A DNA stretch of 64,000 bases from Ascarosepion bandense (taxonomy: Eukaryota; Mollusca; Cephalopoda; Sepiida; Sepiidae). Positions 9,930 through 19,429 of the stretch are shown here, one piece after another. Positions within the stretch are counted from its first letter, which is position 1, and every line of letters starts with the position of its first letter. The notes under the pieces are model-generated. The model ran no database searches. It was given only the letters and a program-made list of their open reading frames with translations, and was not told the origin of the DNA. The stretch lies in NCBI GenBank assembly GCA_037127315.1, contig JBBBDQ010000754.1:1468501-1532500 (forward strand). Reading direction: 5' to 3'. The translations under genes were made by a program, and so were the position numbers.

Positions 9930-10414
9930 TTGGTTGGTTGTTTTGTTTTTATGGCATATCAACCTCGGCGGGTCATTTATTGCCAACTAAATTTTATTTA
10001 TTTATTGCTGGTAATACCTTTTTCTTTCATCAATTTATTGTTGTTTTTATATAATTTTTGTTTCTAGTAATATTTTTTCTCTTCGAGTATCAAGATTCAT
10101 TGGGATTTTCTTTGGTCCCCAAGTCCTACCTTTTTATTTAACCCATAACTGGTGTTAAGGAACGGATTAATTCCTTTCCCAAGGGTACCAGTGCTTAAGT
10201 GAATGCATGGTATACAACTGGAATTCGAACTTGGCTCACCGATTTCTCTTTCCGAGCCGATATCTACTGCACAACAACGTACATCCGTCAATAAACGCTT
10301 TCAGCACCTGGTATTCCCAAGCGGTCACCTATCTAAGTACTGACTAGACTCAAACTTGCTTAACTTCAGTGATCGAGCGAGAACCGGAGTATTCAACGTG
10401 ATATGGCCGTAAGC
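9930..10414 (-). mobile_element. Composite 5S rRNA-tRNA SINE, full length
   Basis: Read on the minus strand: a 119-nt 5S rRNA-like module (10414 to 10296), a six-base linker, a tRNA-derived head starting near 10290 (A box region TTGTGCAGTAG, B box AGTTCGAATTCC), a body shared with family A SINEs (TTATGGGTTAAATAA), then a distinct tail (GTTGGCAATAAATGACC, GATATGCCATAAAA, ending ACCAACCAA). The unit interrupts a LINE coding region. Flanks CATTATG (9923-9929) and CATATTATG (10415-10423) look like a slightly altered target duplication placed outside the 5S part, so the 5S module moved with the SINE. The copy at 63547 confirms this. Confidence 0.85.
10296..10414 (-). rRNA. 5S rRNA-derived module of the SINE (not a free-standing gene)
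   Basis: The minus strand runs GCTTACGGCCATATCACGTT, through CGATCACTGAAGTTAAGCAA, AGTACTTAGATAGGTGACCG and CTTGGGAATACCAGGTGCTG, to AAAGCG. It is 119 nt, the usual 5S length. The Pol III internal control region is recognisable: A box GAAGTTAAGCAAG, intermediate element TAGATAGG, and C box GGTGACCGCTTGGGAATACC. Several positions differ from typical animal 5S. It runs straight into the tRNA-like head, so I read it as the SINE promoter module rather than a ribosomal gene. Confidence 0.8.
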
Positions 10415-10628
10415 CATATTATGATGTATAATATTTGCCTGAAAGTTCCTAATGAAAAGACTTTGGTCTTGCGCTTCAAGAATAAATCCTTCAGTCTCAG
10501 ACTTTAATCAAGATGCACGTAACCATCGATGAGTATTAACTTTATAAACATTGGATTTATTGGCACGTTCTGGATATTGGCCATGCAGAGGTTTGTCTTG
10601 CCAGCGTTGTTTCATCTGTTCGTTATTA
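10415..10628 (-). pseudogene. LINE C-terminal domain, part 1 (5' part, before the SINE insertion)
   Basis: The minus strand encodes EQMKQRWQDKPLHGQYPERA, then YKVNTHRWLRAS, a stop, LKSETEGFILEAQDQSLF and IRNFQANIIHHN. It continues past the inserted SINE with KYQETIDHLISGC. This is the segment preceding the endonuclease-like domain of the same LINE. One in-frame stop follows WLRAS. Confidence 0.7.
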
Positions 10629-10635
10629 TTAGTTT

Positions 10636-10806
10636 TTTAATCATATCACCCCGAGCAAGGCGGTAACGCCACTGATGTGCAGAGGGCTTAGTAAGAGTGA
10701 ATAGATTGGAAAAGAGAAAGAAAGCTGGAAACCACATCCTAAACATGAAACAAGGGATGATCCTCTTCACCCGTTCAATAGACGTGGGTGGAGTGTGAAC
10801 CGGGCG
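10636..10806 (-). mobile_element. SINE family C sharing the CR1-like LINE tail (monomer)
   Basis: The minus strand starts CGCCCGGTTCACACTCCACC, continues through ATGTGGTTTCCAGC, and ends CATCAGTGGCGTTACCGCCT-TGCTCGGGGTGATATGATTA. The last about 45 bases are the same as the 3' end of the CR1/L2-like LINE here. GGTTCACACTCC resembles a Pol III B box, though the tRNA origin is weak. A shadow frame over this sequence (SIERVKRIIPC...) is not a protein. Confidence 0.7.

Positions 10807-10851
<45 letters not shown>
10807..10851. repeat. (ATT)n microsatellite
   Basis: About 15 uninterrupted ATT units next to the 5' end of the SINE. Confidence 0.95.
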
Positions 10852-11194
10852 TCCTTTCATTTCTGTTGTATACACATTTCATTCTTTCTGAAAGAATACA
10901 GCTCAGAAATGGCTTTATGACATTTTCCACTAATCATGTTTGAAAACAAAAAACAAACAAGCAAGTCAAATAAAATTCTCACATATTTCACATAAAGAAA
11001 TGTAGATAAAAATCTTCGTAATGTGTTAGCTATATGTATGAGTATTTTCTTTTTTAGGCATAGACTAAGAGTAATCCCGTTAATGAGTCTATCGGTGCCC
11101 TTCGGAATTAGTCTGAGGGTTTTAACAAGAATTAAAATTATGGATGTCCTCATGTGTTACATTTTTTACGAACAAATTATAAGAGTTGCGGAAC

Positions 11195-11550
11195 TCCTGC
11201 AAAAATAACAAACTCTACAAAATTAAACCCATCCTCAACAAATGGATAGAAGTTAAAATTTTCAATAGGAAAATGTCAAGAAGAAAAGAAGTAGTAATGA
11301 CTAGGCTTCAAATAGGCCACAGAGCTGTCAGCCATTCACACCTACTAAAAGGTGAGGAGGCACCAATTTACATTCCCTGACAGGAGCTCTATACAGTAAA
11401 ACATATACTAAGAAGATCCATAGATCTTGAACAAATTCGATTAAGATACTATGACGAAAACAATCTGAAGGACTTCTTCAACAAAGCTGACCAAAATGAC
11501 CTTTTAGAATTTCTAAATGCAACAAAATTATATAACAAAATATAGTTGCA
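11195..11550 (+). pseudogene. LINE C-terminal fragment (Jockey/I-type, post-RNase H-like region)
   Basis: Plus-strand codons read NKWIEVKIFNRKMSRRKEVV, MTRLQIGHRAVSHSHLLKGE, a stop after EAPIYIP, then LYTVKHILRRSIDLEQIRLR, NNLKDFFNKADQNDLLEFLN and TKLYNKI. The pattern RR-EEVV-LTRLRIGH-THSYLL and the VKHIL segment recur at the C-terminus of several LINE groups that carry a Zn-knuckle-like tail. The expected Cys residues between IP and TVKHIL are lost. 5' truncated, one stop. Confidence 0.65.
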
Positions 11551-11744
11551 AAAGAAGATAGCATATAATCATTAAACATCAAATCACAGCATCTCTACTT
11601 ATATTTCGACAGCAATAGACTCACAAAAGATCAAGCAGTAAACAGAAAACAAACAAATTCTTCAGGATTAAATGACCTAAAATGATAGATATGAGGGTAA
11701 AACAAATAGCTAAACTTAACTTTAGAATTCCACTTCAAGTTACT

Positions 11745-12150
11745 TGAAATTTTTTGCGGATCTTCGAAGATAATTTACAACCTGCAGGGAATTTCTCGAC
11801 AATAAAAGCACGCATTCTGTTTTTGATCGCGATATCTGGGCGATATTTTCAATATGAGTGGTTAGTATTTTTATGAATAGCAAACATTGATCGTGTGCAG
11901 CAACAATAAATAACCTTCGGTTTCAGCTTTTAAAACTGCGTATAGGGTTTTTTTATCAGCTTTTTCTTACCGGTAATTATCGATCATGGAAATTTAGTAG
12001 TCACTGATTGGGTAGTAAATCAACCAGTCATATATTGCCATCGTTTTTACATCTGATACGTTAAATTTGCCTTTGATCTTTTTTTTTAGTTTTGAGGCTG
12101 TAGTGGGCATATTATTATCATTAACAATATCTTTTATTATTTCCTTTGAT
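11745..12150 (-). pseudogene. Degenerate copy of the endonuclease-type LINE C-terminus
   Basis: On the minus strand, with one frameshift: LKAETEG then LFIVAAHDQCLLFIKIL, parallel to LKSETEGFILEAQDQSLF in the copy at 10415-10628. Upstream, ASKLKKKIKGKFNVSDVK sits where the family has its conserved Lys-rich segment. Too decayed to place further. Confidence 0.45.
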
Positions 12151-12170
12151 TTTTGTTGCTTATGCATATC

Positions 12171-12487
12171 TAAACGAGGTCAAATCAAGCCTATAAAACA
12201 CAATTTTTGATTTACGCAAATAACCATATCTGCTCTGAAATGTATAGTAGAAATAAATATATATACTGTTTGAGTAAAAACAGAATATCTACTTAAATAC
12301 GAGTATCGATCAAAAATAAGGTTCGAACAAATCATTTCAATTTGTAGCTTTGTTTTATAAAGGTTTTGTTAATCTTCGTTAATTTCCGTAATATTTGTTG
12401 ACATTACGATATATTTCAGAGCAGATATGGTTATTTTCGTGAATCGAAAATTTTGTTATGTAGGCTTGATTTGACTTCGTTTAGACT
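12171..12487. mobile_element. Foldback/MITE-like inverted repeat
   Basis: CTAAACGAGGTCAAATCAAG on the left pairs with CTTGATTTGACTTCGTTTAG on the right. The arms extend about 78 bp with scattered mismatches (AACCATATCTGCTCTGAAAT against ATTTCAGAGCAGATATGGTT), around a loop of about 160 bp. Non-coding. Superfamily not recognised and no clear target duplication. Confidence 0.65.
12225..12350. repeat. Direct repeat, first copy (second at 12625-12720)
   Basis: Shares ATCTACTTAAATACGAGTATCGAT plus flanks, including GTAGAAATAAATA-ATATACTGTTTGA, with 12625-12720. It overlaps the foldback element, so part of that element was duplicated. Confidence 0.6.
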
Positions 12488-12492
12488 CTTGG

Positions 12493-12583
12493 TCATTCGT
12501 GGTCGATGGGACTAAGACGCGACAGATCAATTAGTAGCTCCCCTTTGTGGATAGGGGTCGCAGATCCAAATTCTGCCGAATAA
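12493..12583 (+). pseudogene. tRNA-like sequence with long variable arm (Leu/Ser-like)
   Basis: GGTCGATGGGACTAAGACG resembles the D arm/A box of class II tRNAs. CCCCTTTGTGGATAGGGG could be a variable arm. GCAGA-TCCAAAT-TCTGC is a perfect 5-bp, 7-nt T arm. The acceptor and anticodon stems do not close cleanly, so it is a pseudogene or a SINE head rather than a working tRNA. Confidence 0.35.
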
Positions 12584-12713
12584 CACATACTTTTGAAACA
12601 AAAAATTATCGTAAATAATCAGTCCGGTAGAAATAAATACATATACTGTTTGATTATAAACAGGATATCTACTTAAATACGAGTATCGATAAAAAATAAT
12701 GTTCAAAGAAATA

Positions 12714-12718
<5 letters not shown>

Positions 12719-12769
<51 letters not shown>

Positions 12770-12781
12770 TACATATATATG
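12719..12781. repeat. (AT)n microsatellite
   Basis: About 45 bp of pure AT followed by AT-rich sequence. Confidence 0.95.
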
Positions 12782-13194
12782 TATTTGCTGTTACGCTCAT
12801 AGATACAGTAGCGATTATGAATTAATTGTACTTTGCGACACGCAAATTTCTATATTTCGAGATAGATTCTCTTCATCAGGCAATGTTGGACGTTGGTTGT
12901 GAAAAGCATTTACATTTAAATACGAAAATCCTCGATTTGCTATTTATGTATGTGGGAAGATATAAAATTTATAACTACTTTTAACTAATCAGAGTAAAGA
13001 TTCGCTTTGGAATTTAGCCAGTTGTTTCTAGGGAACACACCCTTACATTTACCTTCCTTTTTTTCTTTCCCTCTCTCTGTAAATATCCTCGACTAGAATG
13101 AAACTATTAATGATGTTGCTATGGAAGAAAGAATATTTCTGGTTTATATTGTTTCATTCTAGGAAGTAGTACATCCGTTATATGCCTATATCTT

Positions 13195-13335
13195 AACTAG
13201 CGTTGCTCGGATGTAATGAAAGCTTTAAAGCTAATCCATGGTCTTGGAGCTCAAACTCAGTCTAAAGAATATGTGTGTGAATTTTGGTGAGAATCGGATA
13301 AAAGTTATGAGAGACTGGTCAGAAAAATTTCTGTC
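13195..13335 (-). mobile_element. Helitron-like 3' end fragment
   Basis: TAGCGTTGCTCGGATGTAATG, AAGCTTTAAAGCTAATCCATG and GGAGCTCAAACT match the 3'-terminal region (reverse) of the Helitrons at 26.8 and 54.9 kb. The terminal CTAG and hairpin are damaged. Confidence 0.55.
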
Positions 13336-13364
13336 CTGCTATTTAAAGTAAAGCTGAAGAGAAA

Positions 13365-13732
13365 AGTGACAGATTGTATAATTAATTAGTAATAAGTGGG
13401 TGATCAGTTTATTATTTCATAACAATAGAAAACAGATCCCCCAGTTTATACTCAGTAAAAGCTTTACTTATGTCTCCAAATATTATCTTCATTCAGTCAT
13501 TTAAGTGCCATACGTGATACTCGCTTGGACGATCATGTCTCTTTTGAAACATGAATGACTGAGCAGAAAACTTTCTATCCTGCTGTTTAAAGTATACCTG
13601 AAGAGAGAAGAGACACATTGTATAATAAATTAGTAATTAGTGGGGCATCAGTTTATTACTTCATAACAAGAGAAAACCGACACCCCACTTTATGTCCAGT
13701 AGAAGTTTTACTAATGATTCCAATTATTATCT
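13365..13732 (-). repeat. Tandem SINE-tail plus hairpin modules
   Basis: Two partial repeats of a unit made of the family A SINE tail (CATTTAAGTGCCATACGTGA, hairpin, TGACTG) plus a palindromic module (GATCAGTTTATTA...AAAACAGATCCCCC). The same composite recurs at 44.4-44.9 kb with a period of about 243 bp. Confidence 0.65.
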
Positions 13733-13734
13733 TC

Positions 13735-14056
13735 ATTCAGTCAGTTAAATGACATACGTGATACACGCTTCGGGCGATCATGTCACGAAAGAGACATGAC
13801 TGCCTGTGTAGAAGATTATCCTGCAGTAGATTGCCATTGCTTTCCGTGGTTGATCCTGATAAGATATCCTGTGGTAGACTGGTTTCCAGCCAAGACTATA
13901 GATCCCAATCTGTCCTATTATTTAACCCATAACTGGAGGTAAAAGACGGATTAATACCTTTCCCAAGGTTATTTGTGCGTAAGTGAATGAAAGGAATCCA
14001 ACTGGAATTCGAACTCGGCTCCGATTTGTCGATATCCACTGCACCACAACGCACCT
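13735..14056 (-). mobile_element. Family A SINE
   Basis: Tail CAGTCAGTTAAATGACATAC, hairpin, body AACCCATAACTGGAGG, and head ending CGAACTCGGC...CCACTGCACCACAACGCACC. It has an extra insertion near 13850-13875 that duplicates the CTGTGGTAGACTGG segment. Confidence 0.8.
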
Positions 14057-14119
14057 TCAATAATAATTGTAACAGGAATAAAACAGTGAAAAAATAAAAG
14101 GCGAATAATTTTTCTTTTT

Positions 14120-14695
14120 CATAATCGTCTCGCCCCAAGCAAGGCATTTTACTGCTACTGTTGTGCAGGGGGTTGCTTAGGAGGAATGTTGAGGAGTGAG
14201 AAGTTGCAGGTGGTGTCAGGAAGAAAGTAGGAGAGGGAAGTGAGTACTGATGAGAGTGGAGTGGATGTAGAAAAGCATGAGAGAGTAACTGTCAGGAAGG
14301 CAAGTATGCGGAAGAGAATTCCACAGGCGGGAACTTTGAGAAAAGAAGCTGAAGGAGTAGAATTTGCGTTTACAATATATCGGTTTCACAGTGAAAGTGT
14401 GGGACCTAGTTGCTAATCTTGTGGCTCGAGGAAATTCGTATATAGGGGGTACCAGTGAGCTAAGTTCATCGGAGCAGAAGCCGTGAAAGTATTTGTAGAA
14501 GAGACACAGGGAATCCACACTGTGTTGGAAAGAAAGCGACTATATCCTAGCTGCCAAGTCGGGATCGATCACATTTCAGATTCTCCGGTGGATTCGGTCG
14601 AGGACACCTAAGTGGATAGCAGGAGCACCAGACCAGATATGGCAGCAATATTCAACGCACATGCAGATGGTAGACTTGTATATGTGAAAGTGTCT
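14120..14695 (-). pseudogene. CR1/L2-like LINE 3' end
   Basis: Family tail CTCGCCCCAAGCAAGGCA in reverse, then codons for DSLCLFYKYFHGFCSDELSS, YEFPRATRLATRSHTFTVK and SFFSQSSRLWNSLPHTC, with further upstream segments (LIRHPSNVIDPDL-like) out of frame to 14695. This is the RT C-terminal region without the catalytic palm. Confidence 0.75.
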
Positions 14696-14699
14696 TACT

Positions 14700-15260
14700 T
14701 TTAATTATTTTTGAAGAGAAATTGGCCAATTAGACGATAGGCCCCACTAAGTTCGAAATATACTGTGGGTATCTTCTTCCTGTCTTTCGTAGCTTTTAGT
14801 AAACGTTTTCCGTCTGTTATTTCTCTGAAGCCCTTTTCAATCATCCATTTATTCCACCTCATTAAGTATGTTATGTGTTTATTTTCCATGTTTATCTTGT
14901 AATTTCGCTATTTTGAGTGCAAGACTCTCCACAGCTTCCTGTCTCTCGTAGATCTTAATTAACGTTGTATTTCAGCTATATCTCTTAATCCCTTTTCGAC
15001 TATCCATTTACTCCATTTCACTAAGCATGTTATGCGCAGTTTTTCTATGTCACTCGCTCTTCATTTGTTCTGTGAGTATCGGCTTTTCCAAAACGACTTT
15101 CCTCATTCCCTGCCCCATAAACCAGAACTGCTGTTAAATATTGTCTCTTTTTTGTTTCCATTGTCTCCAGAACTTCAACATCAATTCCATGTTCGGTCAA
15201 CTCTATCCTCATCATCTCTCTGTAGTGCAACATTTCTGTTACTTCAGGTATGCTCTTAAT
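14700..15260 (-). pseudogene. Divergent RTE-like LINE fragments (two partial copies)
   Basis: The minus strand gives LMRWNKWMIEKGFREITDGK and LLKATKDRKK at 14701-14889. A second version of the same segment is at 14930-15050. MLHYREMMRIELTEHGIDVE at about 15150-15233 parallels EMWFYRRMLRISW-EH in the main RTE family. Stops and frameshifts throughout. Confidence 0.55.
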
Positions 15261-15812
15261 TTTTTTAAGGACGTTAACATAAAGACATCCACCATCAAAG
15301 AGGATATTATTTTGTGTTGACGTAAAACATTACGATGCAACTATCACAGTCACCAACAGCAGACGCAGGTCGTAAATTTGTAACGCGGTTCTATGAGGTT
15401 ACATCACGGGAGAGACCGAAATGTTAACAGAACCATACATCTAAATTCATTGTAATGTGCTGTGACTGGATTTAAATGTCATTTTATTGAGTGTGTTTTT
15501 CTTTGATTTAATGTCGATGGCCTCCAATATCTGAAGAAATTTTACAGTGTGTATGTGTGAGTATTATTGTGTTATCGACTAAATTTTTTCCAATGTTACA
15601 TACATGGCATTGTTTTCTAAGAAATGTTTAATTGAAATATGATCAGAAAGGTGGCAGGTAAGTCTACGGGGGAGTGTGATTGCAATAAAAGCAATATATG
15701 TAGTGTGCTTAGTATTACTACAAAAGATACAATCTTTGAACGGGAATGTCAATTTACACACACACGCACATGATGTTGTCATAATTTTGAAGTTAATGTA
15801 TGGTTAGTTTAG
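15261..15812. other. Unassigned stretch
   Basis: No gene, RNA or repeat terminus recognised. The 67-residue minus frame at 15579-15782 has no known motif. Confidence 0.45.
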
Positions 15813-15814
15813 TT

Positions 15815-16372
15815 TACACTTTCTCCTGTTACACCACGCAACCCTCGTTCCGTCATCCACCTGATCAGGCCCTTCAAATATAGTATCCGCTACTTTTCCC
15901 TGTCTCTTTTTCTTTCTATCTAGCCCATTAGTATCAGGTTCTCCAAGCCCTCCTTCCTCGTTGCATGTTCGAGGACGTTTAGCTGTCTCTTCCTGATACT
16001 CAATATTAATTTCCTTTTTGATTCCCTTATTTTCAAAACCCCATCATTGCTCGTATGCTCGATCCATGATATTCTCAGCAACCTACTGTAGAGCCACATT
16101 TCTGTTACTTCAAGTATTTTCTTCATCTTCGATGATATTGATCATCATTCATTGCGATATTGAAGAACTGACAACACATAGCAATCCAGTACTCTCTACT
16201 TTTGTTCTCGTGAAATTTTCCAGTCTCTTACTTCTATACTCAGCTTCTGGAACACATTCCTCGCCATGCCCATTCGTTTTCGGATCTCTGTGTCACACTT
16301 TCCGTCTTCAAGGGTATTTAAACTTTTGTACCTGCTAGATTTTAATATCTCTCACCTGTATTTGGCATTTTG
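15815..16372 (-). pseudogene. RTE-like LINE, RT C-terminal region
   Basis: The minus strand encodes EVTEMWLYSRLLRISWIEHT, SIRKRQLNVLEHATRKEGLE and upstream pieces of KRVLDCYVLSVLQY. It ends upstream in KIQQVQKFKYL-like codons at 16330-16370. It lacks the last 30-40 codons at its left end, and faces another RTE fragment in the opposite orientation at 16378. Confidence 0.7.
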
Positions 16373-16377
16373 GGCTG

Positions 16378-16675
16378 GAAATGATGGAAACAAAAAAAAA
16401 TAATATAGAGCATCAGGAAGAAACAGTTAAAGTTCATGGGACATGCAATGAGGAAGGAAGGCTTGGAGAACCTGTTACTAACAGGCCAGATATAGGGAAA
16501 AAGAGACAGAGGAAAGCAGCGGATAACATATTTGAAGGGCCTGAACAAGTAGATGACAGAACAGGGTTGGCGCGATGTTACAAGAGAAAGCGTGCTAAGC
16601 GCAACCAGGGCTAGGAAAACGTGGAAGGCTATAATCGCCTACGTCATGAAAGAACAATAAAAGAAGAATATCAGT
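16378..16675 (+). pseudogene. RTE-like LINE 3' end, opposite orientation
   Basis: Plus-strand codons in two frames cover EMMETKKNNIEHQEE, HGTCNEEGRLGEPVTNRPDI and GKKRQRKAADNIFEGPEQVD, which are shifted-frame versions of the C-terminus. It ends TGAAAGAACAATAAAAGAAGAA. It starts where the opposing fragment ends, so the pair is head to head. Confidence 0.7.
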
Positions 16676-16689
16676 CACAGACACATAAA

Positions 16690-16952
16690 AGAAGAATATC
16701 AGCCAGTTGAATGACATACATGCTTGGCTGATCATATCATAGAAAAGTGGCATGACTGAATATTTTCCCACGGTAGGTTGTCATTAGACGAAAGCAATAG
16801 AATTATCCATCTATTTAACTCATAGGAGAAGTCACAGATTCATACCTTTCCAGTGGTATTTGCGTATATGTAAATGTAAAGAATTCGACTAGAATTTGAA
16901 CTCGGTTCTCCGATTTTCCCGCGGAGAACATATCAACTACACTTCAACGCAC
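16690..16952 (-). mobile_element. Family A SINE, diverged
   Basis: Tail ATCAGCCAGTTGAATGACAT, body TTTAACTCATAGGAG, and head AATTTGAACTCGG...CTACACTTCAACGCACA. Many substitutions; an old copy. Confidence 0.65.
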
Positions 16953-16959
16953 ATTTTTA

Positions 16960-17592
16960 TTTTTAAATTATTTCACCCTAAGTAACGCAGTTTTACTGCC
17001 ACTGTTGCGCAGGGGGTTACATAGGGGAAAGTGATGTGAAAGAGGAGTTAGTTATAGGCGATATCAGGAGGAGGGTAACAGACGAAGGAGAATACCGGGG
17101 ATGGATGGAGAAAAGACCTTGCGAGAAAAGATGCGAGTAAATGAGATCGGAGATATCTATTGAACTTACATTTAAATTCCTGCAGATTGTAATTATCGGG
17201 GAAGCAATGAAATGGAAGGGAATTCCACAGGCGAGAGAAAAAGCTGTTAGAGTAGAAATTGCGGTTATATTTTATCGGTTTCATTGTAAAAAGGTGGGAC
17301 CTAGATGCTAGTCTTGAAGTCCGTGTAAATTCATACATAGGGGGCACCAGTGAGCTAAGTTCATTGGAGCAGTAGCCGTTAAAGTATTTGTAGAAGAGGC
17401 ACCGGGAAGAAACGTCACGCCGGTGAGAGAGCGACTGCAGCCGAGCTGCAAAGTCGATATGGACCATATTACAGATTCTCCGTTGGGTTTTATCAATAAC
17501 CCTGAGATGAATAGCAGAGGCACCCGACCAGATGAGGCAGCAGTATTCAATACACGGGTGGATGGTAGATTTATATTTGCGTTATTTCCATG
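16960..17592 (-). pseudogene. CR1/L2-like LINE 3' end
   Basis: The minus strand encodes FAARLQSLSHRRDVSSRCLF, YKYFNGYCSNELSSLVPPMY, RTSRLASRSHLFTMKPIKYN and FFSRLWNSLPFHCF, with WSGASA-like and IHPCI-like upstream codons to 17592. The 3' tail AAATTATTTCACCCTAAGTA lies at the left. Truncated before the RT palm. Confidence 0.75.
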
Positions 17593-18652
17593 CTTAAAAT
17601 TCGTTTGACTTGATATTTCTTCTTTTTCACTAGGTTTGTTTTGTTTTCTTATCTACATTGTTCTTATTACTTTCTGCTATCTTGAAAATAATACAAGAAC
17701 AATATTCTCGTTTTTAGTACTTTATAGACCACGGGGAAATACGTTTGCTGATGCCTGTTTAAGATTAGGAAAATGTCTGCCATTTACTTAGTGATGAACG
17801 TTTGCCTGTTGTTCTCTTTATTTCTTGTCAACCATTTCATCTTGGGTTTTTATTAACTTTCCACCTCAGTTTTTTTTTAATGCAACTGAAATATTACATC
17901 CGATTTGCCGAACCACAATTTCTGAAAAGTGTCTAAAAGGTTTAGCAGTATCTCAATGTTTCTCTCTCGACGCCAGCACTTCACTTTAAACGTACGTCAC
18001 ACTTACTTGCAGGTAGATTGTTTTTTGCAATTTCATAAAATAAATTCATTTTAATGGGAAGAGTTGTAGACTTGCAAGTAATAAATAAGGATAGAAACAA
18101 ATATAATACGAAGCAAAAGAATACACAGTCGAATAAAATACATTGGATCATTACTGACCAAACTTTTAAAAAATATGTGAAAATGAATTCTATTGATTTT
18201 GAGTATTTCAAATGAAAGTATAATCTAAAATAGCAATTCGCATTATGTAGAAGATATCCAAAGCATTATTTCATTACTCGTTGTCCTTTCCAAAACTTAA
18301 TCTCTCTTTTGCTGTAATTAAAATTTGGTCTTTATCTATTAATATCCGTCCATCCATTCCGTATTAACTGATTAAGTAGAATGTTTGCTACTTCCGTTGT
18401 TACTCTTTTATTTTTCAATATAGCAACTGTGTTTTAAAACATCTGGGACATATTTCCTTCTAATATGTTCAAGAAATCCACTTGGTTACTAGACCAACAG
18501 ATGCCATATTTACACGAAAGTCTGTTGAGAGACGCTGAATAGCGAAATGAAATAAGTGCTTTTGTCTACATACGTCAAAGCAAGACAATAAAGTAACTAA
18601 GGTGCAATTGGTTACAAAGTGTGAAAGAATGTGGGAAGTGAGAGAACAGAAG
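17593..18652. other. Unassigned AT-rich stretch of about 1 kb
   Basis: No gene, RNA or transposon end recognised. This is one of the less repeat-loaded segments and could be true single-copy intergenic or intronic DNA. Confidence 0.45.
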
Positions 18653-18949
18653 TCAGTCAGTCAGTTAAGTGCCATACGTGAAACACGCTTGGGCGATCAT
18701 GTCTCGAAATGGGCAGAAGATTATCCGCAGTAGGTTGCCATTGCTATCTGCGGTAGACTGGTTGCCGAACAAGGATATAGAACCAAATCTGTCCTGTTAT
18801 TTAACCCATAACTGGAAGGAAGAGACGGATTAATACCTTTCCCAAGGGTATTTGTGCGTAAGTGAATGCAATGAATTCGACTGGAATTCGAACTCGGCTC
18901 CCCGATTTCTCGTTCCGAGCCGATATCCACTGCACAACAACGCACATCC
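18653..18949 (-). mobile_element. Family A SINE, near full length
   Basis: Tail TCAGTCAGTCAGTTAAGTGC to head CACTGCACAACAACGCACAT. The hairpin segment is shortened (CTCGAAATGGGCAGAAG), removing half of the stem. Flanks AGAACAGAAG and ACAACAGTAC may be a decayed target duplication. Confidence 0.8.
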
Positions 18950-19019
18950 ACAACAGTACACACGCTAAAAAAGAAGAAAGCAGAAGATATCTATTAACAT
19001 TGGATTTATATTTTTGAAG

Positions 19020-19350
19020 ATCAAGGTTGACTGGAAAGGGAGATGCCGAAAGAGATTTTCACAGGTGAGTAATGCAAGAGAAATAGTAGTTAACATAAAA
19101 ACTATAAGATCTACCTGCCAATCCAGCACTGCACTTCAATTTGCAATGAAAATATTTTCTTCAGGACAGTTACCATTTATAGAAAAGTCACAGAAAAGCA
19201 ATGAACAAGTCATTGAAGCCTAGTTAATGGATCAAGACTGTTAACATTTAAGGTTTTTTGGATTTTGCCAAGAATCTCTAAATAGATAGCAGTAAGGCCA
19301 AATGGGACAACAATATTTCTGCATGGACGAATAAGTGCCTAATAAATAAA
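19020..19350 (-). pseudogene. Old CR1/L2-like LINE fragment
   Basis: Blocks such as GGAAAGGGAGATGCCGAAAG, TTCACAGGTGAGTAATGC and GGATTTTGCCAAGAATCTCT follow the order of younger copies. The segment for the IHPCIEYCCPIW-like codons is recognisable at 19290-19345. Highly decayed. Confidence 0.4.
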
Positions 19351-19429
19351 TATAATAATTTGGGAATATTAATATCATATGTTTTCTGCAATGAAAACTT
19401 CAGTGGGAAACTTTAAGAATACCAGCATT

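Noticed and set aside
9385..10067. Plus-strand frames of 64-83 codons
   Set aside because: Antisense to the LINE C-terminus and SINE; no motifs of their own.
10296..10414. Free-standing 5S rRNA gene
   Set aside because: It is fused to a tRNA-derived SINE, enclosed by a target duplication, and the second copy at 63547 is a truncated version of the same fusion.
14235..14260. CTGATGAGAG as a hammerhead core
   Set aside because: Lies in a LINE 3' UTR; no GAAA partner and no stems.
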